NCBI GenBank assembly: GCA_029246415.1
Contig: JAQWNF010000029.1
Location: forward strand, 62,001-126,000
DNA length: 64,000 nt
Source: Glaciecola sp.
Lineage (GTDB): Bacteria; Pseudomonadota; Gammaproteobacteria; Enterobacterales; Alteromonadaceae
Reading direction: 5' to 3'
Below the pieces are notes generated by a model. It was not told where the DNA came from and made no database searches. It saw only the letters and a program-made list of their open reading frames with translations. The translations under genes were made by a program, and so were the position numbers. Numbering within the stretch: the first letter of the stretch is position 1; each line of letters opens with the position of its first letter. Positions 19,059-28,603 of the stretch are shown in pieces.

Positions 19059-19661
19059 ATGAACAAACCATATAGCTTTTTAACACAAATTAGTCGTTAT
19101 GTGACGTTGTCGACCTGCTTGTTAAGCTTGATGATTGGTGTCGTGCTGTCAGCAAACGCGCGTGCGGCATTGCAAGAAAGTACAAGCACCGAATCTACAA
19201 TAGTATCGCCCCTCACCGTAAAATGGGATGACTACCAGTCATTTACAGATGTTAAACCGGCGAATGGTTCGCGTAAAGCATTTGCAGAAAGCACATTCAA
19301 CAATATCGAAACGTATTTACAGAAACTCGCTGCTAAACTACCGCAAGGTCATACGCTGGCAATGACAATCACTGATCTAGATTTGGCTGGGCGTGTTTTA
19401 CCAGGTAGTTTTACAGGGTTAGGCTTACATTCTGCCGATATGATTCGCGTAATAAAAAATATTGATATTCCGCGGATTGAATTTTTTTATGAATATAAAG
19501 ACGCTAACGGCAGCGTATTAAAAAGCGATACCGTTAACCTCAAAGATATGTCATTTATGACGGGGCATAATCCGTTATTTAATTCAGATTCTCTCAAATA
19601 TGAAAAAAATATGCTGCGTAAATGGTTTAAAAAGACCTTTGAATTTGAAAAGCTTAATTAA
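19059..19661 (+). CDS. DUF3016 domain-containing exported protein
   Basis: About 200 residues with an N-terminal signal sequence (hydrophobic residues about 14-34, ending near ANARA). The DUF3016 core follows: VKWDDYQSFTDVKPANGSRKAFAEST, then LAAKLPQGHTLAMTITDLDLAGRVLPG and a C-terminal NPLFNSDSLKYEKNMLRKWF. Function is unknown; it is probably periplasmic. The ATG given has AGGAAAAGAG just upstream. The frame continues 41 codons further 5' but without a signal or ribosome-binding support. It is divergent from ccoG and convergent with the acyl-CoA dehydrogenase gene. Confidence 0.85.
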   Translation: MNKPYSFLTQISRYVTLSTCLLSLMIGVVLSANARAALQESTSTESTIVSPLTVKWDDYQSFTDVKPANGSRKAFAESTFNNIETYLQKLAAKLPQGHTLAMTITDLDLAGRVLPGSFTGLGLHSADMIRVIKNIDIPRIEFFYEYKDANGSVLKSDTVNLKDMSFMTGHNPLFNSDSLKYEKNMLRKWFKKTFEFEKLN

Positions 19662-19674
19662 ACCATACGCAGGT

Positions 19675-21435
19675 CTAAACATATATAAAATCAGATAATG
19701 TGGTTGCATTGACCGCTGCAGCGCCATGCTCAACAAAGTGTTTATGTTGTTGAGCACGTGGCAGGATATTGCTTAAATAAAATTCGCCGGTTTTGACTTT
19801 TCCTTTTGCAAAGGCCGTGTTTGAGATGTTTGGTAAGGTATCGAGCATGGACAGCCACAGCACGCCAATGAGCGTATAAGACACATAATTTAAGTAATCA
19901 CAGGCTACCGCTGCGCAGTACTCGCCATCCTTGCCCAATAATGATTGTGATAAGCTTTTCCATTCATTGAGTAATTCGTTAGCTTGTTGTTGATAGCTAG
20001 TATTAGTGATGCGTGCAGTAATATCTGAAAAAACAGCGTGGGTAGCTTGCATCATAGCGCCGTTAGAACGAGTAAGTTTACGACCGATTAAGTCAGCGGC
20101 CTGGATCCCATTTGTCCCTTCATATAACTGCGCAATACGTGTATCTCTGACTAATTGCTCCATACCCCATTCGCGGATGTAACCATGCCCACCATAGATT
20201 TGAATGCCATAATTAGCCACTTCGGTTCCCATATCGGTAAAAAAGGCTTTGCACACAGGTGTTAAATATGCGATTACCTCTTCTGCTTGGGTTTGCTGGG
20301 CACCTTGGGTGTATTTTTCAATATCCATTAATGTCGCATAGAGCATTGATAATGCCCGCGAGCCTTCAGTTAAGGCGCGTTGGGTTAACAACATTCGACG
20401 CACATCGGGTTGAAACACTATTGGGTCGGCTTTTTTATCAGGAGCCTGAACGCCCTGTGGTGCTCGCGATTGTAAACGTTCGACCGCATAAGTTAATGCG
20501 CCTTGATAAGCAGCTTCAGCGACACCTAAACCTTGTAATCCAACCTGAAAACGCGCATCGTTCATCATGGTAAACATACAAGCTAATCCAGCGTTTTCTT
20601 CTCCTACTAGGTAGCCGACTGCGTCATCATAGTTCATGACACAAGTCGGGGAGGCCTTGATCCCCATTTTATGTTCAATACTGCCCACACTGACTCGATT
20701 TTTATCGCCTAATGTACCGTCGGCATTGACCATGAATTTAGGAACCAAAAACAAGCTTATGCCTTTGACACCTTCGGGCGCATTGGGCAATCGCGCTAGG
20801 ACTAAATGCACAATGTTATCGGTCCAGTTTTGATCACCGGCAGTAATAAAAATTTTATTTCCGGAAATAGCATAACTGCCATCTGCTTGTGGTTGAGCTT
20901 TGGTGCTGAGTAAACTCAAATCGGTGCCAGCATGGGGTTCGGTCAAATTCATCGTACCGGTCCATTCACCACTTATGATTTTAGCTAAGTAAGTGTCTTT
21001 TAGTTCATCACTGGCATGTTTGGTCAGCGCTAATACAGCACTTTCTGTCAGCATAGTCGTTAAGCGCCAACTCAGATTCGCAGAATTAAGCATTTCATGC
21101 ACGGGGATTGCCATTGAATAAGGTAAATCTTGTCCGTCATAGTCGGGTTCGCCTAGCATTGCGTTCCAGCCATTTTCTATATAGGTATGATACGCTTCTG
21201 CAAAGCCATCAGGGGTTGTGACATTACCATCAATTAATTTACAGCCTTGTTCGTCACCTGATTGATTGAGCGGTGCGATGGCTTGCTCGGCAAATTTTGC
21301 CCCTTGATTGAGTACTTCTAATGCCAGTTCACTGTCCATGCCTTCAGCATTGATACGTTGATAATGCTCTTCAATGCGTAACCAATCATCTAATAAGAAA
21401 GTAAAATCCGTTAACGGTGCTTGATAATGTGGCAT
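19675..21435 (-). CDS. Acyl-CoA dehydrogenase (long form with C-terminal extension)
   Basis: FAD-dependent alpha,beta-dehydrogenation of acyl-CoA in beta-oxidation. The 586-residue protein has an N-terminal helical extension, the FAD-binding MNLTEPHAGTDLSLL segment (about 170) and the VGSIEHKMGIKASPTC strand. The active-site region IAQLYEGTNGIQAADLIGRKL carries the presumed catalytic Glu in YEGTNG. An extra C-terminal domain of about 120 residues follows (the acyl-CoA dehydrogenase C-terminal extension type). Length matches that subgroup rather than short-chain enzymes. It stands alone here; the fadD-type ligase in this window is 38 kb away. Confidence 0.93.
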   Translation of the reverse strand: MPHYQAPLTDFTFLLDDWLRIEEHYQRINAEGMDSELALEVLNQGAKFAEQAIAPLNQSGDEQGCKLIDGNVTTPDGFAEAYHTYIENGWNAMLGEPDYDGQDLPYSMAIPVHEMLNSANLSWRLTTMLTESAVLALTKHASDELKDTYLAKIISGEWTGTMNLTEPHAGTDLSLLSTKAQPQADGSYAISGNKIFITAGDQNWTDNIVHLVLARLPNAPEGVKGISLFLVPKFMVNADGTLGDKNRVSVGSIEHKMGIKASPTCVMNYDDAVGYLVGEENAGLACMFTMMNDARFQVGLQGLGVAEAAYQGALTYAVERLQSRAPQGVQAPDKKADPIVFQPDVRRMLLTQRALTEGSRALSMLYATLMDIEKYTQGAQQTQAEEVIAYLTPVCKAFFTDMGTEVANYGIQIYGGHGYIREWGMEQLVRDTRIAQLYEGTNGIQAADLIGRKLTRSNGAMMQATHAVFSDITARITNTSYQQQANELLNEWKSLSQSLLGKDGEYCAAVACDYLNYVSYTLIGVLWLSMLDTLPNISNTAFAKGKVKTGEFYLSNILPRAQQHKHFVEHGAAAVNATTLSDFIYV

Positions 21436-21539
21436 GACGTATCCTTAATCTTTGTGGTTTGACCAGTGATGCAATTTCTCATCCTAAATCAAATCGAATA
21501 ATATTCATACTCATTCTAATTGTTGGGCAACTAAAAAAA

Positions 21540-22091
21540 TCAGTGATGAATAGATTCTAAAGATGCAGGAGTTGATAAAGGAGTTGCAATATATGCATCC
21601 CGAAAAGGTACTAAATCATCGGCAAAGCGAAGATTTTCTTGTTCTAAATCAAATAGATCATATAAACCAAATTGTATACTTTCGACTTGCGCAAAAGCAG
21701 GGCTAGGACGTGGTAGGCGGGTGATGTTCAGCATGTCATCAGCGATGCACGCAAAAATAACTAAGCCATGCTTAGTTTGTGCCACTGGAAATAACACTTC
21801 TACATTTAACCCTGTTTCTTCAAAGGTTTCACGGTGGGCTGCGCACGCCAGTGATTCTCCTGTTTGCGCGCCGCCACCAGGAATATCTAAACGCTGACTA
21901 AAACGATGCGTTAACAGTAATGCTTTGTTTTCGAAGCGCAGCATACATCCTGCGTTATTGGTATCTGATTGATAGTAAGGTGTATCAGTTTGTGTTTGCT
22001 GAGCGCGACAATAAGGTGCAGGGGGCATTTCCGTGGTGCAACCTGTTACGTTTATTAACAAAATAAAAGAGACAAAAAACAATCTAAACAT
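21540..22091 (-). CDS. Nudix hydrolase anchored as a lipoprotein
   Basis: About 183 residues. A short hydrophobic signal (MFRLFFVSFILLINVTGC) ends in a lipobox with Cys18, followed by a Nudix domain. The Nudix box fits GX5EX7REUXEEXGU: Gly73, Glu79, Arg87-Glu88, Glu91-Glu92 and Gly94, so metal binding looks intact. The family cleaves nucleoside diphosphates linked to another moiety and is normally cytoplasmic. The lipoprotein signal is therefore unusual and implies a periplasmic or outer-membrane substrate. An upstream TTG (22103) could add four residues. It is divergent from the RND efflux genes. Confidence 0.8.
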   Translation of the reverse strand: MFRLFFVSFILLINVTGCTTEMPPAPYCRAQQTQTDTPYYQSDTNNAGCMLRFENKALLLTHRFSQRLDIPGGGAQTGESLACAAHRETFEETGLNVEVLFPVAQTKHGLVIFACIADDMLNITRLPRPSPAFAQVESIQFGLYDLFDLEQENLRFADDLVPFRDAYIATPLSTPASLESIHH

Positions 22092-22238
22092 AATCAAATG
22101 CAATACAAGAATGGGTAATCATATTATAATACGCCGATTGTTATTATTTTTGCATAAATACATACAATAAACCGAACAGTACAATCAAAAATAAAAATTA
22201 TACATTAGCGGTCACGCTATCAGATTGAAAGGAATGTT

Positions 22239-23297
22239 ATGTCAGCACGCTTGAGTTTTTCTCCATTATGGGTGGGTGTTATCGCCATTATTGGATTGTT
22301 AGTTTTTATCAATTGGCCAGAAGAGCAACAGACGCAGCAGCAAGGTAATCGAGCTACTCCCGTTGTGACTCAGATAGTCAATGTCGAGCCATTTGCAGTG
22401 ACATTACAAGCCTTAGGTACGGCTAAAGCGAATGAATCAGTAATGATCACTCCACAGGAGTCAGATGTCATTACATCGCTGAATTTTAGTGACGGACAAC
22501 AAGTTGACGCAGGTGACATATTAGCGCAATTAAATAGTAATGAACAAAAAGCGCGTCTTAATGAATTAAATATCAATCTAGCTGAGGCTGAACGTCAGCT
22601 CAAGCGGATTCAAAATCTAGCCTTGTCTAATTCAACCTCAACACAGTTACTAGATGAGCAGCAAGCAAGAGTTAAAGCCTTTATCGCACAGCGTGAAGTA
22701 GCTCAAGAAAACCTCAATAAAACCTTTATCACCGCGCCTTTTTCCGGCAAGTTAGGGTTGCGTCGGGTATCGTTAGGTGCCTATGTAACACCGGGGGACG
22801 TACTTACGACATTAGATGATATTGCGACAATTAAGGTTGATTTTGCGATTTCTGAACGCCACTTGCCGAGTGTTAATGAAGGTCAAACCGTATTTGCGGA
22901 ATCCGTTGCTTATCCTGGAGTACAATTTGAAGGGACAATTACCAATGTTGATTCGCGAATTGATCCCACTACGCGCTCGATTAATATCCGTACCGTAATT
23001 GACAATGCTCAGCAAAAACTACGTCCTGGTATGTTATTAACTATCACGCTTCAAAAACGTGTGCTTAATACCTTAGTCATTGATGAAAAGGCTTTAGTCC
23101 CTGATCACGAAGATCAGTACGTATTTGTAGTGGTAGATGGCAAAGCTGTGAAAACCAAAGTATTGATTGGCGAACGTCGTCCAGGCAAAGTACAAGTCTT
23201 AGAGGGAATTGTGCAAGATGATGAAGTGGTAGTGCAAGGGACTTTACGTATTCGCAATGGTTCTGCACTACGTGTTCTCAATTCTTCACAAGGATAG
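22239..23297 (+). CDS. RND efflux periplasmic adaptor (membrane fusion) subunit
   Basis: Membrane-fusion protein of 352 residues. An N-terminal membrane anchor (LWVGVIAIIGLLVFINW) is followed by a lipoyl/barrel-sandwich half (VEPFAVTLQALGTAKANESVMITPQ), a helical hairpin (about 105-155, LNELNINLAEAERQLKRIQ), and the second lipoyl half with TAPFSGKLGLRRVSLGAYVTPG. Beta-barrel and membrane-proximal domains end the protein. It links the inner-membrane pump encoded 5 bases downstream to an outer-membrane channel. No channel gene lies here, so a TolC-like protein encoded elsewhere is expected. Substrate unknown. AAGGA precedes the ATG. Confidence 0.95.
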   Translation: MSARLSFSPLWVGVIAIIGLLVFINWPEEQQTQQQGNRATPVVTQIVNVEPFAVTLQALGTAKANESVMITPQESDVITSLNFSDGQQVDAGDILAQLNSNEQKARLNELNINLAEAERQLKRIQNLALSNSTSTQLLDEQQARVKAFIAQREVAQENLNKTFITAPFSGKLGLRRVSLGAYVTPGDVLTTLDDIATIKVDFAISERHLPSVNEGQTVFAESVAYPGVQFEGTITNVDSRIDPTTRSINIRTVIDNAQQKLRPGMLLTITLQKRVLNTLVIDEKALVPDHEDQYVFVVVDGKAVKTKVLIGERRPGKVQVLEGIVQDDEVVVQGTLRIRNGSALRVLNSSQG

Positions 23298-23302
23298 TTA
23301 GC

Positions 23303-26300
23303 ATGTTGTTATCAGATTTATCAGTCAAACGTCCGGTGTTTGCTAGTGTTGTCAACTTGCTACTTATTGTCTTTGGTGTGGTTGCGATTAGCATGTTATC
23401 GCTACGCGAGTACCCCGATATCGATCCACCCGTTGTCTCGGTCAATACTAGCTACCCAGGTGCATCAGCTGCAATTATTGAGACACGGATTACCCAGTTA
23501 CTAGAAGACCGAATCAGTGGCATTGAAGGAATTAAAAATATCACTTCGTCTTCACGCAATGGTCGTTCAAGTATCTCAATCGAATTTAACCTATCAAGAG
23601 ATATCGATGCTGCGTCTAATGATGTGCGTGAACGCATCAGTCGTGCGTTGAATAATTTACCTGATCAAGCCTTTCCTCCAGAAGTATCGAAATCAGGCTC
23701 TGATGAGGATGTCATTGTATGGTACAACTTACGCTCAACTAACCTTTCTGTCATGGAGTTAACGGATTACGCTGATCGGTTTATCTCTGATCAGTTATCA
23801 ATAGTTGATGGTGTTGCGCGTGTGCGACTTGGTGGCGGGCGCAGCTATGCAATGAAGGTCTGGCTCGATAAACAAGCTATGGCAGCGCGTGGTGTAACCG
23901 TTTCTGATATTGAACGGGTTATTCGTAGTGAAAATGTCGAGTTACCGGCTGGTAGAGTTGAATCAACTTCGCGTGATTTTGAAGTACGTGTTGCTCGTTC
24001 ATTCCTTACGCCTGATGATTTTGCTAGATTGACAATCAAGTCCAATCTTGATGGATATCTGGTTCGTTTATCTGAAGTAGCCACCGTTGAATTGGCTGCC
24101 GAAGATGATGAAACAGATTTTCGTGGTGAAGGTGTCAACATGATTGGCCTCGGGATCATTAAACAATCTAAAGCAAACACATTAGAAGTGGCCCGAAACG
24201 CAAAAGCGGCGATTGCTCAGATTGAGAAAACCTTACCTGACAATATATTTATCGTTCCTAGCTATGATTCGTCGATTTTTATAGAAGAATCAATCAACGA
24301 AGTTTACAACACTTTAGGCATTGCTATGTTTATGGTTATTGTAGTGATCTATATTTTCTTGGGGAATATTCGTGCCACACTCATTCCAGCGATCACTGTC
24401 CCTGTATCATTAGTCGCCGCGTTTATTGTGATGTACGCGCTTGGTTTCTCTATTAACTTGTTAACCTTATTAGCGTTGGTTTTAGCTATCGGGTTGGTGG
24501 TGGATGATGCGATAGTTGTGTTAGAAAACATTTATCGACGCATAGAAATGGGTGAACCACCGCTTTTAGCATCATATCGCGGGGCAAGAGAAGTTGGTTT
24601 TGCGGTTATCGCTACCACATTGGTATTGATTTCAGTGTTTGTTCCACTTGTCTTTTTAGAAGGTAATATAGGTCGTTTATTTACCGAATTTGCTTTAGCA
24701 ATTGCAGCTGCAGTAGCGTTTTCAAGCTTTACCGCCTTGACCTTATCTCCTATGCTCAGCTCGTATTTATTAGAAAAACGCAGTCGCAGTAGTGGTTTTG
24801 GCTCATGGGTTGAAGCAACATTCAAAAAAGTTGAATCAGCCTATAACGCACGATTACAAAAGACCATTCATCAGCCAATTTTGGTTGTTGTATTAATTCT
24901 TTCTAGCTTAGTCTTGTTATATCAATTAGATGACATGTTACCTAGAGAGTTTGTACCAAAAGAAGATCGCGGTACCTTTTATGTCCTCATGCAAGCGCAA
25001 GAAGGGGCAAGTTATGAGTCTAATAGTGAAAATCTACAAAAAATTGAAGCGCTGTTACTACCTTATCTAGAAACCAGTGAAGTCAAACGCGTGCTAGTGC
25101 GTACCCCAGGTTTCGGTGGTTCTGCTGGGATTGCCATTGTTGGTGCTGCAGATTGGGATAAAAGAACTCGTTCAACTTTTGAATTGATGAATGAAGTTAC
25201 AGCCAAATTACAAGCAATCCCTGATGTGCGTGCCTTTGCGATTATGCGTTCTGCTCTTGGTGGGAGAGGGATAGGGCGGCCGGTACAGTTTGTACTGCAA
25301 GGCAATACCTATGAAGAGTTAGTACAATGGCGTGATACATTAATTGAAAAAGCGTCAGAGAATCCTAATTTATTACAACTTGATTCAGATTATAAAGAAA
25401 CTACACCGCAGCTTACTGTAAATATTGATCGTGAAAGAGCAGCAGATCTTGGTGTCTCTATTTCAGATATTGGTGGCACGCTAGAAACGATGCTGGGTCA
25501 ACGTCGAGTGTCGCGTTATCTCGACCGTGGTCAAGAATATGAAGTTATCTTAAAAGGCGAAAAATCGGATTTTGGTAGTCCAGATAGTATTGATAATATT
25601 TTTGTTCGCTCAAATACGACCAATGAATTGATACCATTAGATAATATGGTGAGTGTCTCCGAACAAGCTACCTCCTCTACACTGAATCGTTATAACCGGA
25701 TGCGTGCTATTACTGTTACGGCTAACTTAGCTGATGGTTACACGATAGGTGAAGCGTTAGCTTATTTAGAAAATATCGTTGCTACAGAGCTACCAGAAGA
25801 CGTATCGATTGATTACAAAGGTGAGTCATTGCTGTATCAAGAATCGGGAAGCTCGTTTATCTTTATTTTTGCAATGGCTTTGGCTGTGACATATTTGGTA
25901 CTGGCTGCACAGTTTGAAAGTTGGATTCATCCATTAGTGATCATGTTTACTGTGCCATTGGCATTAGTTGGTGCTTACATTGGATTGTATCTCAATGGTA
26001 TGACGCTCAATATTTACAGTCAGATTGGACTGGTCATGCTAATCGGGTTAGCTGCAAAAAATGGTATATTAATCGTTGAGTTTACCAATCAGTTACGCGA
26101 TGCCGGTATGGAGTTCAAAGAGGCGTTGTGTACTGCTTCAACGCAACGTTTACGTCCTATTGTGATGACAGGCTTTACTACAGTCTTTAGTGCACTACCT
26201 TTAGTGTTAGCAACGGGGCCCGGTTCAGAAAGTCGAGCGGTGATTGGGATGGTAATTTTTGCTGGTGTATTGTTCTCAACATTCCTTACCTTGTTCGTGA

Positions 26301-26413
26301 TCCCGACTATGTATAATATTTTGGCTAAAAACACCGGCTCTCCAGAAGCGCTCAGCCAGAAAGTCGAAGAATATGAGCAGGCGATGCCATATAAAAAAGG
26401 AGATGGCGTATAA
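23303..26413 (+). CDS. RND-family efflux pump, inner-membrane permease
   Basis: Proton-driven HAE1-type exporter of 1036 residues with 12 membrane helices and two large periplasmic loops. The N-terminus LLSDLSVKRPVFASVVNLLLIVFGVVAI is typical. Helix 4 carries the Asp pair (GLVVDDAIVVLENIYRRIE, about 405), and helix 10 carries the relay lysine in GLAAKNGILIVEF. It forms an operon with the upstream adaptor. The closest group looks like the AcrB/MexF multidrug and biocide pumps, but the substrate cannot be inferred. A strong terminator follows at 26457-26495. No dedicated regulator is next to it; the divergent gene is the Nudix lipoprotein. Confidence 0.96.
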   Translation: MLLSDLSVKRPVFASVVNLLLIVFGVVAISMLSLREYPDIDPPVVSVNTSYPGASAAIIETRITQLLEDRISGIEGIKNITSSSRNGRSSISIEFNLSRDIDAASNDVRERISRALNNLPDQAFPPEVSKSGSDEDVIVWYNLRSTNLSVMELTDYADRFISDQLSIVDGVARVRLGGGRSYAMKVWLDKQAMAARGVTVSDIERVIRSENVELPAGRVESTSRDFEVRVARSFLTPDDFARLTIKSNLDGYLVRLSEVATVELAAEDDETDFRGEGVNMIGLGIIKQSKANTLEVARNAKAAIAQIEKTLPDNIFIVPSYDSSIFIEESINEVYNTLGIAMFMVIVVIYIFLGNIRATLIPAITVPVSLVAAFIVMYALGFSINLLTLLALVLAIGLVVDDAIVVLENIYRRIEMGEPPLLASYRGAREVGFAVIATTLVLISVFVPLVFLEGNIGRLFTEFALAIAAAVAFSSFTALTLSPMLSSYLLEKRSRSSGFGSWVEATFKKVESAYNARLQKTIHQPILVVVLILSSLVLLYQLDDMLPREFVPKEDRGTFYVLMQAQEGASYESNSENLQKIEALLLPYLETSEVKRVLVRTPGFGGSAGIAIVGAADWDKRTRSTFELMNEVTAKLQAIPDVRAFAIMRSALGGRGIGRPVQFVLQGNTYEELVQWRDTLIEKASENPNLLQLDSDYKETTPQLTVNIDRERAADLGVSISDIGGTLETMLGQRRVSRYLDRGQEYEVILKGEKSDFGSPDSIDNIFVRSNTTNELIPLDNMVSVSEQATSSTLNRYNRMRAITVTANLADGYTIGEALAYLENIVATELPEDVSIDYKGESLLYQESGSSFIFIFAMALAVTYLVLAAQFESWIHPLVIMFTVPLALVGAYIGLYLNGMTLNIYSQIGLVMLIGLAAKNGILIVEFTNQLRDAGMEFKEALCTASTQRLRPIVMTGFTTVFSALPLVLATGPGSESRAVIGMVIFAGVLFSTFLTLFVIPTMYNILAKNTGSPEALSQKVEEYEQAMPYKKGDGV

Positions 26414-26456
26414 GCTATCTCTTTATTTCGATTCTTAGTCTTTAAGAACTAGCATT

Positions 26457-26495
26457 AAAAAAGCCTCAAACATTATTAGTATTTGAGGCTTTTTT
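26457..26495. terminator. Bidirectional rho-independent terminator
   Basis: Inverted repeat AAAAGCCTCAAA ... TTTGAGGCTTTT with an 11-base loop, preceded by A's and followed by T's. It therefore has a U tract in both directions and can end both the efflux operon (+) and rpoD (-). Confidence 0.9.
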
Positions 26496-26537
26496 ATTAA
26501 TTGCGATATAAGCGTGAGAGTTACATCAACACGCGTG

Positions 26538-28364
26538 TTACTCGTCTAAGAAACTTCTCAATTGCTCAGAGCGGCTTGGATGACGTAACTTACGTAATGC
26601 TTTCGCTTCGATTTGACGGATACGCTCACGAGTAACGTCAAACTGCTTTCCGACTTCTTCAAGAGTGTGGTCGGTATTCATATCAATACCAAAACGCATA
26701 CGCAAGACTTTCGCTTCACGTTGTGTCAAACCAGCAAGGACATCTTGAGTCGCATCTTTTAAGCTGCCACCAGTGGCAGAATCAAGTGGCTGAATGATGG
26801 TTGTATCTTCAATGAAGTCGCCTAAGTGAGAATCTTCATCGTCACCAATTGGCGTTTCCATTGAAATTGGCTCTTTCGCGATTTTGAGTACCTTGCGGAT
26901 CTTATCTTCTGGCATGATCATGCGTTCTGATAATTCTTCAGGTGTCGGCTCACGACCCATTTCTTGTAACATTTGACGTGAAATACGGTTAAGTTTATTA
27001 ATCGTTTCAATCATATGCACCGGAATACGGATAGTACGGGCTTGGTCAGCAATAGAGCGAGTGATAGCTTGACGGATCCACCACGTAGCATAAGTCGAGA
27101 ACTTATAACCACGACGGTATTCAAACTTATCAACGGCTTTCATTAGACCAATGTTACCTTCTTGAATAAGATCCAAGAATTGTAGACCACGGTTGGTATA
27201 TTTTTTAGCGATTGAAATTACCAAACGTAAGTTTGCTTCAACCATTTCTTTCTTAGCGCGGCGTGCTTTAGCTTCACCGATCGACATGCGTCGGTTGATA
27301 TCTTTAATATCAGCGATGCAAAGACCAGTTTCAGTTTCAACAGCATTCATCTTGCTGACACTACGCTCAATATCTTCTTGGAATGTTTCTAATACCAACA
27401 CATAAGGCTTGTTGGATTTTAGTATTTTAAAATACCAGTCAGTTGAAGTTTCATTACCAGCAAACGCTTTGATGAAATCTTTCTTTGGCATTTTTGCTTG
27501 TGCAACACAGTGCTTCATAATGAGACGTTCTTGAATACGAACGCGATCCATCATACCACGCATGTTTTTAACCATACGATCAAACTGTTTTGGTACTAAG
27601 CGGAATTCTTTAAATACTTCTGATAAGTTTGCGATTTGACGCTTAGACGTTGCATTTGAACGGCCTTTAGCTTCAATCGTATCACGCGTTTTGACATACT
27701 GTTTACGCAATGCATCAAACTTTTCGCGAGCTAACTCAGGATCTGGACCAGTATCTTCTTCTTCATCATCGCCTTCAGAATCATCATCTTCTTCTTCAAG
27801 TTCTTCTTTAGATAAGTCAGAGCCGATATGCGTCGCTGTTGGCGCCATATTTTCTTCTTCGTTAGGATCAACGAAGCCGATAATAATGTCGCTTAAGCGT
27901 ATCTCTTCAGCTTCGTACAAGTCCCATTGATCAAGTAAGTACGTGATCGCTTCAGGATACTCTGCAACAGAACACTGAACTTGATTGATACCATCTTCGA
28001 TGCGCTTGGCAATTTCAATTTCGCCTTCACGAGTCAATAGTTCAACGGTACCCATCTCACGCATATACATACGTACTGGGTCGGTTGTTCTACCGATTTC
28101 ACTTTCAACGGTCGCAAGAGCTTGTGCCGCAGCTTCAGCAACTTCTTCATCAGTTGTTGATTCAGCCATTAGCAATTCATCAGCGTCAGGGGCAGATTCA
28201 AATACTTGAATACCCATGTCATTGATCATACGAATAATATCTTCAATTTGGTCTGAATCAACAATGTCTTGTGGTAGGTGATCGTTGACTTCGGCGAAGG
28301 TTAAGTAACCTTGTTCTTTACCTTTGGCAATCAGGAGCTTAATCTGAGACTGCTTACTTTGCAT
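26538..28364 (-). CDS. rpoD: RNA polymerase primary sigma factor RpoD (sigma-70)
   Basis: Housekeeping sigma factor of 608 residues. Region 1.1 is at the N-terminus ([26 protein letters not shown]), and an acidic non-conserved insert lies at about 185-215 ([16 protein letters not shown]). Region 2 has [49 protein letters not shown], and region 4 has the promoter -35 recognition helix [20 protein letters not shown]. Length is normal. It is the last gene of the rpsU-yqeY-dnaG-rpoD block but has its own promoter in the 239-base gap after dnaG. Confidence 0.99.
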   Translation of the reverse strand: MQSKQSQIKLLIAKGKEQGYLTFAEVNDHLPQDIVDSDQIEDIIRMINDMGIQVFESAPDADELLMAESTTDEEVAEAAAQALATVESEIGRTTDPVRMYMREMGTVELLTREGEIEIAKRIEDGINQVQCSVAEYPEAITYLLDQWDLYEAEEIRLSDIIIGFVDPNEEENMAPTATHIGSDLSKEELEEEDDDSEGDDEEEDTGPDPELAREKFDALRKQYVKTRDTIEAKGRSNATSKRQIANLSEVFKEFRLVPKQFDRMVKNMRGMMDRVRIQERLIMKHCVAQAKMPKKDFIKAFAGNETSTDWYFKILKSNKPYVLVLETFQEDIERSVSKMNAVETETGLCIADIKDINRRMSIGEAKARRAKKEMVEANLRLVISIAKKYTNRGLQFLDLIQEGNIGLMKAVDKFEYRRGYKFSTYATWWIRQAITRSIADQARTIRIPVHMIETINKLNRISRQMLQEMGREPTPEELSERMIMPEDKIRKVLKIAKEPISMETPIGDDEDSHLGDFIEDTTIIQPLDSATGGSLKDATQDVLAGLTQREAKVLRMRFGIDMNTDHTLEEVGKQFDVTRERIRQIEAKALRKLRHPSRSEQLRSFLDE

Positions 28365-28486
28365 AAATATTTACACTTCTCATGCGAATCAATGTAAAAC
28401 AACTTATCCTAGCGTCCTGTGCCACGGATCATTGACTCGTTGATTTTGGAAACGTAACTCTTCACTGAGACGTTTACGAATAGGTA

Positions 28487-28495
28487 ATTATAGCA
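28487..28495 (-). promoter_or_regulatory. Extended -10 promoter upstream of rpoD
   Basis: In the 239-base dnaG-rpoD gap, the minus strand carries TGCTATAAT (28487-28495), a perfect extended -10 element. The -35 region is weak (TAGCAA-like). It would give a leader of about 115 bases, letting rpoD be expressed independently of dnaG. Confidence 0.6.
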
Positions 28496-28603
28496 GAAAA
28501 TGTAAGAAAATTGCTACACACAAATTCTACTATAGCGATATTTCTAGTTTTATAACGTTTAAATATCGACCTTTTTTTCAAAAAGTCAAATTTCAAACGA
28601 AAA

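Noticed and set aside
27691-27930. Serine-rich plus-strand frame inside rpoD
   Set aside because: It is the antisense reading of the acidic linker of sigma-70, where Asp/Glu codons read as Ser on the other strand.
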